Source: an uncultured Chromatiaceae bacterium (GTDB lineage Bacteria; Pseudomonadota; Gammaproteobacteria; Tenderiales; Tenderiaceae). From it: a stretch of 53,525 nucleotides of DNA. A program made the position numbers and the translations under genes. The stretch is from the NCBI GenBank assembly GCA_945787735.1, contig CALZIQ010000006.1, positions 7,332 through 60,856 on the forward strand. The letters run 5' to 3'. Shown in pieces: positions 27,214 through 36,057 of the stretch (positions within the stretch are counted from its first letter, which is position 1; each line of letters begins with the position of its first letter). Below the pieces are notes generated by a model, which was not told the origin of the DNA, did not search any database, and worked only from the letters and a program-made list of their open reading frames with translations.

Positions 27214-28578
27214 TTATGCCCCCAGCACTTCTTTAAGGGCTGTAGCATAAACATCCAGGTCGGCCTCGGTCTTGGTCTCGGTAGCGGACACGCTGATGCA
27301 GTCATTCAGTTCGGGATAGCGGGTGGCCATGGCATAACCGCCATAGATACCTTTGGCGGCCAGCGTTTCCAACACCTCATCCACCGGCTTGGGCAGGCGC
27401 AGCACCACATCGTGAAAACTGGCTCCGGAAAAAACACGCTCAACTCCATTGATGCTGCACAGCTTGTCCGCCAGGGCTTGGGTATTGCTAATGCTTTGCG
27501 CAGCCACACGCTCCAAACCTTCCGCCCCCATCAAGGCCATGTAGATGGTTGACGCTGTCACCATCAAGCCTTGGTTAGTACAGATATTCGAGGTCGCCTT
27601 GGAACGGCGTATGTGTTGTTCTCGCGCTTGCAAGGTCAACGAAAAACCCGGCTTGCCGTCAAGATCAACCGTGCGGCCAATGATACGCCCCGGCAACTGA
27701 CGCACATGCTTTTGCTTGCAGCACATAAAGCCGTAATTGGGGCCTCCACTGGAAAGCGGAATACCAAGGGGCTGGCCTTCACCGCAGGCAATATCAACAC
27801 CATCAGTCCCCCACTCGCCCGGCGCCTTAAGCAGTGCCAGTGTAGTCGGATTAACGACGGCGATACTTATGCTGTTGTTTGCAGCAGCCCAATCGGTCAG
27901 CACATCCACATCTTCCATCACACCGAAAAAGTTGGGCTGCGGAATCACCAGGGCGGTAATGTCTTCGCCTTCGTATTTGCCCAGCTCACCCACCAGGGTC
28001 TTCCCCGCGTCGGCACAGTAAGGCAGCTCTACGATGGTGATACCCTGATTCTTGACGATGCCTGCCACCACTGCGCGATAGGCAGGATGCACCGTGCTCG
28101 GCATCAAAATGCGTTTCGATTTCGACTTACGATGCGCCCGCACCGCCATCAACACCGCTTCGGCTAGGGCCGAGGCGCCGTCATAAAGCGATGCATTGGA
28201 AACATCCAGACCGTTGAGGCTGGCCATCATAGTCTGGTATTCGTACAACACCTGCAGCGTGCCCTGACTGGCTTCGGCCTGATAGGGCGTGTAGGCACTG
28301 TAGAACTCACCACGGGTGGTGATATCCCACACCGCTTGCGGGATGTGGTGCTCATAGGCACCCGCGCCAATGAAGTTCAGGCCGATGGCGTCACCAGCCG
28401 CGCGCTCACGCATCAGGCGCGACACTGCCATCTCGTTCAGACCAACAGGCACCGCGTCACTTAGGCCATCAACACGCAAATCGGCCGGGATTTCATCAAA
28501 CAAATCGTCGATGCTGTTGATGCCGATAGCATCGAGCATCTCGGCGACATCCTGTTCGGTATGTGGAATAAAAGGCAT
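27214..28578 (-). CDS. gcvPA: Glycine dehydrogenase (decarboxylating) subunit 1
   Basis: This is the alpha subunit of the split glycine decarboxylase, 454 aa. Family blocks are [19 protein letters not shown], the [22 protein letters not shown] segment, [21 protein letters not shown] and [20 protein letters not shown]. It forms a heterotetramer with GcvPB, which carries the cofactor lysine. A 164-nt gap separates it from gcvH; the gap could hold an internal promoter or processing site, but none is obvious. Confidence 0.96.
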   Translation of the reverse strand: MPFIPHTEQDVAEMLDAIGINSIDDLFDEIPADLRVDGLSDAVPVGLNEMAVSRLMRERAAGDAIGLNFIGAGAYEHHIPQAVWDITTRGEFYSAYTPYQAEASQGTLQVLYEYQTMMASLNGLDVSNASLYDGASALAEAVLMAVRAHRKSKSKRILMPSTVHPAYRAVVAGIVKNQGITIVELPYCADAGKTLVGELGKYEGEDITALVIPQPNFFGVMEDVDVLTDWAAANNSISIAVVNPTTLALLKAPGEWGTDGVDIACGEGQPLGIPLSSGGPNYGFMCCKQKHVRQLPGRIIGRTVDLDGKPGFSLTLQAREQHIRRSKATSNICTNQGLMVTASTIYMALMGAEGLERVAAQSISNTQALADKLCSINGVERVFSGASFHDVVLRLPKPVDEVLETLAAKGIYGGYAMATRYPELNDCISVSATETKTEADLDVYATALKEVLGA

Positions 28579-28742
28579 TGTTTCACTCTACTTCGATTCT
28601 AATAAAGAAATTTAAAACGAGGATATCTTTATGCAGGCAAGGCGCGGAGCTTTTGAGAATCGTAGTTAACATCCCGTTAATGAGACTCGCAGAAAGCTTC
28701 GCAACGCCCCCATTTATATCCAGCGCATTAAAATAGACCGTT

Positions 28743-29138
28743 TTAGTGATCTTCTTCTGAGACCAATTCAGTATAGGCATCCGCATCCATCAGCTCGTCC
28801 AACTCACCCTCTTCAGACAGTTTGACCTGCATAATCCAACCGTCACCGTAAGGATGATGATTCACCAGATCAGGACTGTCGGCCAGTTCTTCGTTGACGG
28901 CAACCACTTCGCCGGTCACCGGGCTATAGACATCTGAGGCCGCCTTGACCGACTCGACCACGGCACACTCTTCACCCACGGACACCGCCGCTCCCACTTC
29001 AGGCACCTCAACGAAAACCATGTCGCCCAACAGCTCTTGGGCATGATCGGTGATACCAATCTTAACCGTACCGTCGCCCTGTACTTCAACCCATTCGTGG
29101 CTCTTGCTGTATTTCAGGTTCGCTGGAATATCGCTCAT
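28743..29138 (-). CDS. gcvH: Glycine cleavage system H protein
   Basis: GcvH is the lipoylated carrier that shuttles the aminomethyl group from P-protein to T-protein and is then reoxidised by L-protein. The 131-aa sequence has the lipoyl lysine Lys65 in [14 protein letters not shown]. Conserved N-terminal [11 protein letters not shown] and the late [14 protein letters not shown] are present. The lipoyl synthase gene is two genes upstream in the same operon, which fits its cofactor need. A ribosome site (AGAGAGGAACC) precedes the ATG. Confidence 0.97.
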   Translation of the reverse strand: MSDIPANLKYSKSHEWVEVQGDGTVKIGITDHAQELLGDMVFVEVPEVGAAVSVGEECAVVESVKAASDVYSPVTGEVVAVNEELADSPDLVNHHPYGDGWIMQVKLSEEGELDELMDADAYTELVSEEDH

Positions 29139-29223
29139 TAGTGGTTCCTCTCTTATAATTTTTCAGAATCTTTATCGCCCCCTCCTTGAATGGGAGAGGA
29201 AATATTCGTGGTTAAAAAGGTTA

Positions 29224-30318
29224 CTAACCCAGTTCGACACAGACTTTACCGTGACGGGCAAACGGCGGCTTGACCACTTTACACGCCAACTGTTTGCCGC
29301 GCACCTCAACCTGGCAGGTCTCGCCCACCTCGGCAGACACCCGCGCCAGCGCGATCGACTTGCCCAGGGTAGGTGAAAATCCTCCGCTGGTGGTTTCACC
29401 CACTGCCGTGCCGTTGAGTGTCACACTTTGATGCGCGCGCAACACACCCTTGTCCTGCAACACCAGACCGACGAACTTGCGCAGCCCGCCTTGTTGGCGC
29501 TGAGCCTCCAAGGCCTCGCGACCCGTAAATTCACGCTCGGCCGGCTCCCAGGCTACGGTCCAGTTCAACCCTGCTTCGAGCGGGCTGATGGTCTCATCCA
29601 TGTCAGAACCGTACAGATTCATACCCGCCTCCAGGCGCAGACTGTCACGCGCACCCAGGCCACAAGGGCGTACGCCCTGTTCGACCAACTTCTGCCACAT
29701 TTCAGATGCCTGACCGGCCGGCACCATAATCTCATAACCATCTTCGCCGGTGTAGCCGGTGCGGGCGATAAACAACTCGTCCGCCTTCATCGCAACAAAG
29801 ATCTTCAATGCGCTCGCCGCCTCGGCCTGCGCCGGACTCATAACGGCACGAGCCTTGTCGCGTGCATTGGGCCCCTGCACGGCGATCATGGCCAAGTCGG
29901 TGCGTTCGGTAATGCTGACATCAAATGCCTGCGCCTGCTGACCGGTCCATTCCAAATCTTTGTCATGGGTGGCAGCGTTTACCACCATGCGGAAATTCTG
30001 ATCATCTAGGTAATAGGTGATCAGATCGTCAATCACCCCGCCATCCGGCTTCAACATGCAGCTATAGAGCGCCTTGCCACTGAGCTTGAGTTTGTCCACG
30101 TCATTGGCCAGCAGCTTCTGCAAAAAGGCTTTGACACCCGGGCCTTGCAGATCCACCACGGTCATGTGGGAAACATCGAACATGCCGGCATCATTACGCA
30201 CAGCGTGATGCTCCTCGAGCTGAGAGCCATAGTTGAGAGGCATATTCCAGCCGGCAAAATCGACCATCTTGCCGCCACAGGCGACGTGCTGATCATACAG
30301 GGGAGTGTTATTCGGCAT
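29224..30318 (-). CDS. gcvT: Aminomethyltransferase, glycine cleavage T protein
   Basis: GcvT transfers the methylene group from the H-protein to tetrahydrofolate, releasing ammonia. The 364-aa protein has [52 protein letters not shown] and [18 protein letters not shown], all family signatures. Its ATG overlaps the end of lipA by 11 nt (ATGCCGAATAA), so translation of the two is coupled. The length is normal. Confidence 0.97.
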   Translation of the reverse strand: MPNNTPLYDQHVACGGKMVDFAGWNMPLNYGSQLEEHHAVRNDAGMFDVSHMTVVDLQGPGVKAFLQKLLANDVDKLKLSGKALYSCMLKPDGGVIDDLITYYLDDQNFRMVVNAATHDKDLEWTGQQAQAFDVSITERTDLAMIAVQGPNARDKARAVMSPAQAEAASALKIFVAMKADELFIARTGYTGEDGYEIMVPAGQASEMWQKLVEQGVRPCGLGARDSLRLEAGMNLYGSDMDETISPLEAGLNWTVAWEPAEREFTGREALEAQRQQGGLRKFVGLVLQDKGVLRAHQSVTLNGTAVGETTSGGFSPTLGKSIALARVSAEVGETCQVEVRGKQLACKVVKPPFARHGKVCVELG

Positions 30319-31252
30319 GGGTCAGTTCCTTTGATTGTTGTTCTGTTTTGTGATGGCCTGCTTCAGCATGATAGGACGAGCGCACCATCGGGCCCGCCTT
30401 GACCCAAGCAAAACCCATCGCCTTGGCCTCGGCCTCGAATTCATTGAACATTTCAGGCGCAATATATTCTTTCACCGGCAGGTGATAACGGCTTGGACGC
30501 AGGTACTGGCCCAACGAGACGCGAGCCACACCGGCAGCGCGCAAGTCGTGCAGCACAGCCATGACCTCATCTTTGGACTCGCCTAAACCCAGCATCAGGG
30601 CCGACTTGGCCTCGACACCGGTTTGCTTGGCAGCTAGTGCCAACAAATCGAGTGAGCGTGCGTAGCGGGAACCCTTACGCACCTCTTGGTAGAGACTGGG
30701 CACGGTTTCGACATTATGCCCCCAAACCAGCAGACCGCCATCAACGGCTTGACAGATTTTTTCGATGGCATGCGGCTGGTCTTGCTGAAAATCGGGGGTG
30801 AGGATCTCAAGACCAATGTCGGCATTCTCTTGACGCAACAGGCGTAAGGTCTCAGCAAAGATGCCCGCGCCGCCGTCGGCCTGGTCGTCGCGATTGACCG
30901 AGGTGAGTACCACATAACCCAGCCCCATGTTTGCCACCGCCTCGGCGACTCGGCGCGGTTCATCACCATCGAGCCAGGTGGGGCGGCCGGTTTTGACATT
31001 GCAAAAGCCGCAGGCGCGGGTGCAGATATCACCTAGCAGCATGAACGTAGCGGTGCCACGGCTCCAACATTCGGCCCGGTTGGGACAGCGCGCCTCTTCG
31101 CAGACAGTGTTCAGGGCCTGGTTTTTGACCGTGGCGGCAGTCTTGCCATAGGCTGCCTCACCACCCAGCTGCTGGCGAATCCAGCCCGGCATACGGCCAA
31201 CATTGGGTTTGCCGGAATGATCAAAAACAGGAATGTATGCAGTATTCGACAT
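30308..31252 (-). CDS. lipA: Lipoyl synthase LipA
   Basis: LipA is a radical-SAM enzyme that inserts two sulfurs into octanoyl-carrier proteins such as GcvH. From the ATG at 31252 it is 314 aa. The auxiliary cluster cysteines are Cys51/56/62 in [12 protein letters not shown]. The radical-SAM cluster is Cys77/81/84 in CTRACGFC, and the C-terminal RSSY ligand is present. The longer tracked start would read through the glycine riboswitch, so it is wrong. lipB is not adjacent. This is the first gene of the riboswitch-controlled operon. Confidence 0.96.
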   Translation of the reverse strand: MSNTAYIPVFDHSGKPNVGRMPGWIRQQLGGEAAYGKTAATVKNQALNTVCEEARCPNRAECWSRGTATFMLLGDICTRACGFCNVKTGRPTWLDGDEPRRVAEAVANMGLGYVVLTSVNRDDQADGGAGIFAETLRLLRQENADIGLEILTPDFQQDQPHAIEKICQAVDGGLLVWGHNVETVPSLYQEVRKGSRYARSLDLLALAAKQTGVEAKSALMLGLGESKDEVMAVLHDLRAAGVARVSLGQYLRPSRYHLPVKEYIAPEMFNEFEAEAKAMGFAWVKAGPMVRSSYHAEAGHHKTEQQSKELTHAE

Positions 31253-31273
31253 CTGAATCGCAACCTTATAAAA

Positions 31274-31315
31274 CAAAAAAAGGGCGACAGGTAAATGTAC
31301 ATTTACCTGTCGCCC
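31274..31315 (-). terminator. Riboswitch expression-platform terminator
   Basis: A perfect 34-nt palindrome (half-site GGGCGACAGGTAAATGT) lies immediately 3' of the glycine aptamers and is followed on the minus strand by TTTTTTTGTTTTAT. The lipA ribosome site and ATG come 22 nt later. The position makes it the switchable terminator of the glycine riboswitch. Confidence 0.92.
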
Positions 31316-31470
31316 CTCTGTCCGGTCACCTGAGAGTTTATCCCCCTTCGGTGGGCCATAAACGGCCGCTCTCCAGAGCCAACCCCCTGCCACGGTCCTG
31401 AAGCCTGAGCGATTCCGGGCGGGTTGCGCCTTCGGCGGTGCCTGTTTGAAGACACACTCTCCCATGGAGG
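31316..31470 (-). promoter_or_regulatory. Tandem glycine riboswitch (gcvT motif)
   Basis: On the minus strand the first aptamer runs from GGGAGAGTGTG through CACCGCCGAAGGCGCAA and CGCTCAGGC to AGGACCGTGG. The second starts CTCTGGAGAG, has CCCACCGAAGGGG and closes with AAACTCTCAGG. These are the conserved blocks of the two-aptamer glycine sensor. Most such switches raise expression of the glycine cleavage genes when glycine is abundant. Here the first controlled gene is lipA, then gcvT/gcvH/gcvPA. Confidence 0.95.
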
Positions 31471-31487
31471 GTTCGGGTTGAGACCGA

Positions 31488-31516
31488 ACTATACCGTCTG
31501 AAACATGTAAAACCAA
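31488..31516 (-). promoter_or_regulatory. Sigma-70 promoter of the lipA-gcv operon
   Basis: On the minus strand TTGGTT (31511-31516) and TATAGT (31488-31493) are separated by exactly 17 nt. Transcription would begin near 31480, just before the glycine riboswitch. Confidence 0.72.
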
Positions 31517-31526
31517 GTATTGCTAA

Positions 31527-31886
31527 CTATTTGTCAGCATCCACGACCATGCCTCTGGAACGAATGACGCAAATATCTATATACAATTCGGTGAAGGCAG
31601 CGCCTACAATCTGGAGGCAAGTCTCGAATGTATCAACGAAAAAAACACCGAGATTCAATTTTGGACCGATTACTATTCCAGCAACCATTTCAGTCTAGGC
31701 GGCGGCGCGAGCCTCAATTGGGGCGACGATCAATTTGATGAGGGTGAGACACCCGGATTGAATGCAACCTATTTTGTCTCTGCCGCCATAAGCTTAGAGC
31801 TTCAAGCAGAGAGATTCTACGCCAAGCAATCAAACCAGGTGTACGACGAGGATACCGTGGCATTTGCAGTTGCTTTACGATTTTAG
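31527..31886 (+). pseudogene. 3' remnant of an outer-membrane beta-barrel gene
   Basis: An open plus-strand frame of about 119 codons has no start codon and no signal peptide. It reads SGTNDANIYIQFGEGSAYNL, then EIQFWTDYYSSNHFSLGGGA, and ends TVAFAVALRF followed by a stop. Alternating polar/aromatic strands and a terminal phenylalanine are typical of the last strands of a porin-like barrel. An in-frame TAA at 31524 precedes it and the glycine promoter lies just upstream, so the 5' part has been lost. It is absent from the ORF track because it lacks a start. Confidence 0.7.
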
Positions 31887-31903
31887 AAAGCGTGATACCG
31901 CCA

Positions 31904-32455
31904 CTAATAAATCACCACTCGGGTGCCTATATCCACCCAAAGGGCCAATTGGTCGACCTGTTCATCTGTCAGTGCGACACAGCCTTCAGTCCAATTGAGG
32001 GTTTTGTGCATTTTGGGGTCTTTGTTGCCCAGGCCGTGAATGCCGATGTAGCCACCCAGCGGAGTGTCTTGAGGTGGGGTTTGTCCCTGAGAGAGAGCCT
32101 GCCTGATATCCAGGAAAGTATCAAAATCAATTTTGCCGTCCTGAAAAGCACGCCAAGCATAGTCCAGGTTGGGGTAATCCAAACCAAAAAAGAGATGAAA
32201 CTTACTGTTGGGGTTGATCCAGCCGATCTGAAAGGTCCCCTTCGGGGTACGGCCGTCGCCCTGAAAACGCATGTCGGCAGTACCACCATAACCGACAGAA
32301 ATTCCGCCGAACACCTTCACCACCTGCTTGCCTTGCATTACTGATATGGCTTGGCTCTGAGTATCCACCATGATCCAGGCCTCCTCATTACCACGTGCCT
32401 GCACCTGCCCAACGGACAAGACTATAATCATCAACAGACCAAGAAACCGATTCAT
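31904..32455 (-). CDS. Periplasmic L,D-transpeptidase (YkuD domain)
   Basis: The 183-aa protein has a signal peptide (FLGLLMIIVLSVGQVQA). A YkuD catalytic domain follows, with His140 in GIHGLG and nucleophile Cys159 in NWTEGCVALT. GDGRTPKGTFQIG is the usual substrate-side loop. Such enzymes cross-link peptidoglycan 3-3 or attach proteins to it. It is divergent from a second, larger L,D-transpeptidase, with 139 nt between their starts. The catalytic loop reads TEGC instead of the common SHGC. Confidence 0.9.
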   Translation of the reverse strand: MNRFLGLLMIIVLSVGQVQARGNEEAWIMVDTQSQAISVMQGKQVVKVFGGISVGYGGTADMRFQGDGRTPKGTFQIGWINPNSKFHLFFGLDYPNLDYAWRAFQDGKIDFDTFLDIRQALSQGQTPPQDTPLGGYIGIHGLGNKDPKMHKTLNWTEGCVALTDEQVDQLALWVDIGTRVVIY

Positions 32456-32594
32456 GCGCTTAAGAAACCTTTATTTGCATTTGTGGACTTGATTCACTGA
32501 CACCCGGCACTAAAATGAACTAATTTTGCGCTAAGCATCTACTATAGAATATCGTCACGAATCTGAGCATAGTTTAGCTTAGAGCAAAATCTCC

Positions 32595-33890
32595 ATGTCA
32601 AAACCATATAAAGGCAATACTTTGATCAGGGCCACCCCCAAAATGCGTCAAAATAAACTTGTCAGAATTTCTCTGATGGCAATTTTTTTCTATTTTAATC
32701 AGTCGGTTGCCGCAACATTTCCACTGCCTCCAGTAGGAGAGCATATCGTTGGCGAATTGCAGTCCGTTCAGGCCAGCCGGGATGAGACCCTGCTCGACAT
32801 GGCCTTACGTTACGATTTGGGCCACGAAGAGATCGTCGCTGCTAATCCGGATATTGATCGCTGGCTGCCGCGGAACGGCGCCTGGGTAACACTGCCAACG
32901 CAATTTATTCTGCCGGATGCGCCGCGCAAAGGTATTGTTATCAACTTGCCTGAAATGCGGCTCTATTACTATCCCGAGCCAAAACCAGGGGAACAGGCCG
33001 TCGTAATTACCCACCCGATTAGCATCGGCAGCGAGGGGCGCAATCTGCCCATGGGTCTCAGCCAAATTAGCGAAAAACGCATAAAACCATCGTGGCGAGT
33101 ACCAAAGTCAATCCGCGCCGAACACGAAAAGGAGGGCGACCCTCTACCAGCTGTCGTGCCCCCAGGCCCGGACAATCCACTGGGAGAGTTTTCCATGCGC
33201 CTGGGCTCATCGTCCTACCTGATTCACGGCACCAACCGCACCTTCAGTATCGGCATGCGCGTTAGCCATGGTTGCATTCGCCTCTATCCGGATGACATCG
33301 CATCACTCTTTCCGCAGGTACCCTCAGGCACAGCGGTTAATATCATCAATCAGCCGTTTAAGGCCGGCTGGCTGGCAGATGAACTCTATGTCGAGGCCCA
33401 CGCACCCTTGCGTGAAGATAAATTTGCACCCAACTCGAGCCACAGCACAGAAATGGTCTCAGCCGTGATCAAGGCCAGCCATGTTGTGATGGACGAAATG
33501 ACGTGGGAGATGACGCGCCTGGCAGCAGAACAACGTCAAGGAGTGCCTACCAAGATCCTGGCTACAACACATGGCGAGTCACTGCTTCGCACAACAGCAA
33601 ATCAACGTCCTGATCTCATTCCAGGTGACACTTGGTGGCTACAGGCCGGCGCCTTTCAGCAAGTTGATAACGCTAAATTCAGCACCCTACAACTCGGACA
33701 ATTACCACCCCAACTAAATGCAAACCTTGTCAGTAATGGCCGACTATGCCGGATCGTGATCGGTCCCTTTGCAGAACGCAACGAGGCACTCAAATTCGGC
33801 AAAGACATGCAAAGCGATAAAGAGACCAACAGTTTTTTACTGCACGGCAGCAGCCTGAACGGCTACCGTTTCTGCCAGTCCGAGCTATAG
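32595..33890 (+). CDS. LysM/L,D-transpeptidase (ErfK/YbiS type) with SPOR-like C-terminus
   Basis: The 431-aa protein has an N-terminal signal (LVRISLMAIFFYFNQSVAA) and a LysM-like segment (ETLLDMALRYDLGHEEIVAANPDI). The YkuD domain has His211 and nucleophile Cys227 in VSHGCIRLYPDDI. The last 85 residues look like a SPOR domain (WWLQAGAFQQVDNA, RIVIGPFAERNEA), which would bind denuded glycan. ErfK/YbiS relatives link Braun lipoprotein to the wall, and an Lpp-like gene lies immediately downstream. An internal ATG at 32643, directly before the signal sequence, is an equally likely start. Confidence 0.88.
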   Translation: MSKPYKGNTLIRATPKMRQNKLVRISLMAIFFYFNQSVAATFPLPPVGEHIVGELQSVQASRDETLLDMALRYDLGHEEIVAANPDIDRWLPRNGAWVTLPTQFILPDAPRKGIVINLPEMRLYYYPEPKPGEQAVVITHPISIGSEGRNLPMGLSQISEKRIKPSWRVPKSIRAEHEKEGDPLPAVVPPGPDNPLGEFSMRLGSSSYLIHGTNRTFSIGMRVSHGCIRLYPDDIASLFPQVPSGTAVNIINQPFKAGWLADELYVEAHAPLREDKFAPNSSHSTEMVSAVIKASHVVMDEMTWEMTRLAAEQRQGVPTKILATTHGESLLRTTANQRPDLIPGDTWWLQAGAFQQVDNAKFSTLQLGQLPPQLNANLVSNGRLCRIVIGPFAERNEALKFGKDMQSDKETNSFLLHGSSLNGYRFCQSEL

Positions 33891-33897
33891 AACGAAA

Positions 33898-33925
33898 AAG
33901 GCCGGCATGTTTCCATACCGGCCTT
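33898..33925. terminator. Bidirectional terminator between L,D-transpeptidase and lpp-like gene
   Basis: The stem AAGGCCGG / CCGGCCTT with a 12-nt loop lies between convergent genes. A-rich sequence precedes it (GAAAAAG), giving a U-tract for the minus-strand lipoprotein mRNA; the plus side has only TTCCTC. Confidence 0.75.
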
Positions 33926-33947
33926 CCTCAACAACTTAAGCGACTGA

Positions 33948-34277
33948 CTATTTGCTCATGCTCTTTTTGAACATACGCTCGGTCTTTTCAGCTGTTTCAT
34001 CGGCTGTAGCCTTGGCATCCGCAGCCGTTTGTTGAGCATCACCCGCCATACGTTTTGCATCGTTGGCAGTTGACTGGGCGCGATCCGCAGCGCTCTTGGC
34101 ATCCTGAGCAGAGGCATTGGAGTCCATCGCCATTTGCTTGGCTTCTTCAGCGGTAGCAATCGCTGCATCCACATCACCGCGGAGCTGGTCGAGATCTTCC
34201 GTGCTAACGCTGGCACAGCCCGCCATTCCGATTACCAGTGTAGAAACTAACACCCCGTGTACGATCTTGTTTTTCAT
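33948..34277 (-). CDS. Lpp/OprI-like alanine-zipper lipoprotein
   Basis: The 109-aa lipoprotein has signal VLVSTLVIGMAGC with the lipidated Cys21. A long Ala-rich heptad coiled coil follows (AIATAEEAKQMAMDSNASAQ, then DAKSAADRAQSTANDAKRM). The end is TERMFKKSMSK, a terminal lysine as used for covalent attachment of Braun lipoprotein to peptidoglycan. It is longer than E. coli Lpp (78 aa) and similar in build to OprI. A strong AAGGAGAT ribosome site and a clean promoter indicate high expression. The adjacent ErfK-type transpeptidase is a plausible partner. Confidence 0.88.
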   Translation of the reverse strand: MKNKIVHGVLVSTLVIGMAGCASVSTEDLDQLRGDVDAAIATAEEAKQMAMDSNASAQDAKSAADRAQSTANDAKRMAGDAQQTAADAKATADETAEKTERMFKKSMSK

Positions 34278-34381
34278 TTTGTCATCTCCTTGAGACAGAA
34301 AAATTAGGAAGAAGGAAAATCACGCTCCGCCCTTCCCATGCGACGGCGGGCACACTCTACACCTGCACCCCAACAGACACA

Positions 34382-34409
34382 AGTATAGTAACGTAATTCT
34401 TTTTTACAA
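34382..34409 (-). promoter_or_regulatory. Promoter of the lpp-like gene
   Basis: On the minus strand TTGTAA (34404-34409) and TATACT (34382-34387) are separated by 16 nt. The leader before the lipoprotein ATG would be about 100 nt. Confidence 0.6.
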
Positions 34410-34422
34410 AACCAAAAGAAAA

Positions 34423-35991
34423 TCAACGCCGCACAGCGTGACTACGCATCATGATCCACAAGGCCGGCAGCGTACCGACAACGAGTACCAATGCCGAAGG
34501 TGCGGCCAACTCCAACATCTCTTCACTGGCTTCAATCCAAATGCGAATCGGCAGCGTATCAAACCCGACCGGACGCAACATCAACGTAGCAGGCAACTCT
34601 TTCAACACATCGATAAATACAAGCACCCATGCGGTGATCATGCCATTGCGAATCATGGGCAGGATGACACGCCAAAGATTTTGTAGCGGACCAGCACCAT
34701 GAATCCGGCCGGCCTGCTCAACCGATGGGGTCAGCTGCTGCAAGGCCGCCTCCTGCGACTGAATTGCCAGCGGCAGAAAGCGCACCACCAAAGCCATGAT
34801 CAGCGCAGCGAAACCGCCATATAGATTTGGCATCAGTGCAATTACAAAGGCAATCACCCCCAAAGCCACCACTGGACCAGGCAACACAAAACCGATACTG
34901 GAAAGCTGAACATAGCTATTGCTCAGCCAACTGCGCACACGACTGTTGAACAGCCCAATAGGTAGGGCGACGATCACCGCAACCGTCGCCGCGCTGAATG
35001 AGACGATACCGGTGTTGAAGGCATAACCCCAGAACTTGGCATCAATCAAATCCTTGATCAAGGCATCATAACTCCAAACCAACATCCAGCTGACTGGAAT
35101 AATAAAAGCAAACAACGCCACCAAACCCAACCATGACCAGATCAACAACATCTCGCCACGGCTTGCCTGTTTGCGACTGATAAATCGACTCTGGGCACCG
35201 GCATAATAACGCTGCTGGCGACGGAAAAAACGTTCCAGCACCAGAAACGCCAAACTCATGCTGACCAGGATTAAACTCAGGCCCGCGGCAGCCTGATAAT
35301 CAAAACGGCCGCTCATTTGCAAATAGATACTCAGGGTAAAGGTCTGGTAACGCAGCATGGATACGGCGCCAAAATCAGACAGGGTATGCAACACCACCAC
35401 AACCAGACCGGCTGCCAGCGCCGGGCGCATCAATGGCAGCGTCACGCGTAGAAAGATCTCCCGCCGACTAGCACCATGAATACGTGCCGCCTCCTCAAGG
35501 CTGCTGCGCGAATTCATCAGACTGCTGTAGCTCAGCAAGAAAACATAAGAAAATGTTGCCAGCGACAGCATTACCGCCGCGCCACCAAGGCCATAGATAT
35601 TGATCACCGCCCCCTCGCCGGCAATTAGCTGCCAAACTCGGCCAAGCCAACCGTCGGGCTCCAGCAACACAGTGTAGATGTGGGCAAAGACATAGGTGGG
35701 AATGGTCAGTGGCATCACCAGCAACCAAATTGCCGCCTTGCGGCCGACAAACTCACGCCGCGCCGCCAGCCAGGCACTCGGCACCGCCAGTACCAAACAG
35801 AGCAACCCAACCAACAAGGCCAAGGACAGAGTATTGCCCATCAACTCGGGCAGACGGCTGCTCCACAAACCCGCCCACTTGCTGGCCGACAACTGCAGAC
35901 TGTTATAGATTACAAACAGCAACGGGATCGTCGCAGTCAACACGACGATCCCGGCCATAGAACCCAGTGATCCAACCCTTGTTTTAGTCAT
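34423..35991 (-). CDS. fbpB: Iron(III) ABC transporter permease FbpB/AfuB type
   Basis: The 522-aa inner-membrane protein has two fused permease halves and about twelve helices. EAA-type loops that dock the ATPase appear at EEAARIHGASRREIFLRVTLPLM and EQAGRIHGAGPLQNLWRVILPMI. The architecture and pairing with an FbpA-type binding protein indicate ferric-ion import. No ATPase gene follows: the next gene is the lipoprotein. The ATPase must therefore be encoded elsewhere, or be shared. Confidence 0.9.
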   Translation of the reverse strand: MTKTRVGSLGSMAGIVVLTATIPLLFVIYNSLQLSASKWAGLWSSRLPELMGNTLSLALLVGLLCLVLAVPSAWLAARREFVGRKAAIWLLVMPLTIPTYVFAHIYTVLLEPDGWLGRVWQLIAGEGAVINIYGLGGAAVMLSLATFSYVFLLSYSSLMNSRSSLEEAARIHGASRREIFLRVTLPLMRPALAAGLVVVVLHTLSDFGAVSMLRYQTFTLSIYLQMSGRFDYQAAAGLSLILVSMSLAFLVLERFFRRQQRYYAGAQSRFISRKQASRGEMLLIWSWLGLVALFAFIIPVSWMLVWSYDALIKDLIDAKFWGYAFNTGIVSFSAATVAVIVALPIGLFNSRVRSWLSNSYVQLSSIGFVLPGPVVALGVIAFVIALMPNLYGGFAALIMALVVRFLPLAIQSQEAALQQLTPSVEQAGRIHGAGPLQNLWRVILPMIRNGMITAWVLVFIDVLKELPATLMLRPVGFDTLPIRIWIEASEEMLELAAPSALVLVVGTLPALWIMMRSHAVRR

Positions 35992-36057
35992 TCATGCGAC
36001 TTTATTTACAAACTTGATGGATCTCCTGCAAACACCGCTCCAAGCGTTTATTTGCCA

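Noticed and set aside
27571-28167. 198-aa plus-strand ORF opposite gcvPA
   Set aside because: It is antisense shadow of a conserved gene, with no start signal.
31253-31516. N-terminal extension of lipA in the ORF track (402 aa)
   Set aside because: The extra codons run through the terminator palindrome and the glycine aptamers; the conserved LipA N-terminus begins at 31252.
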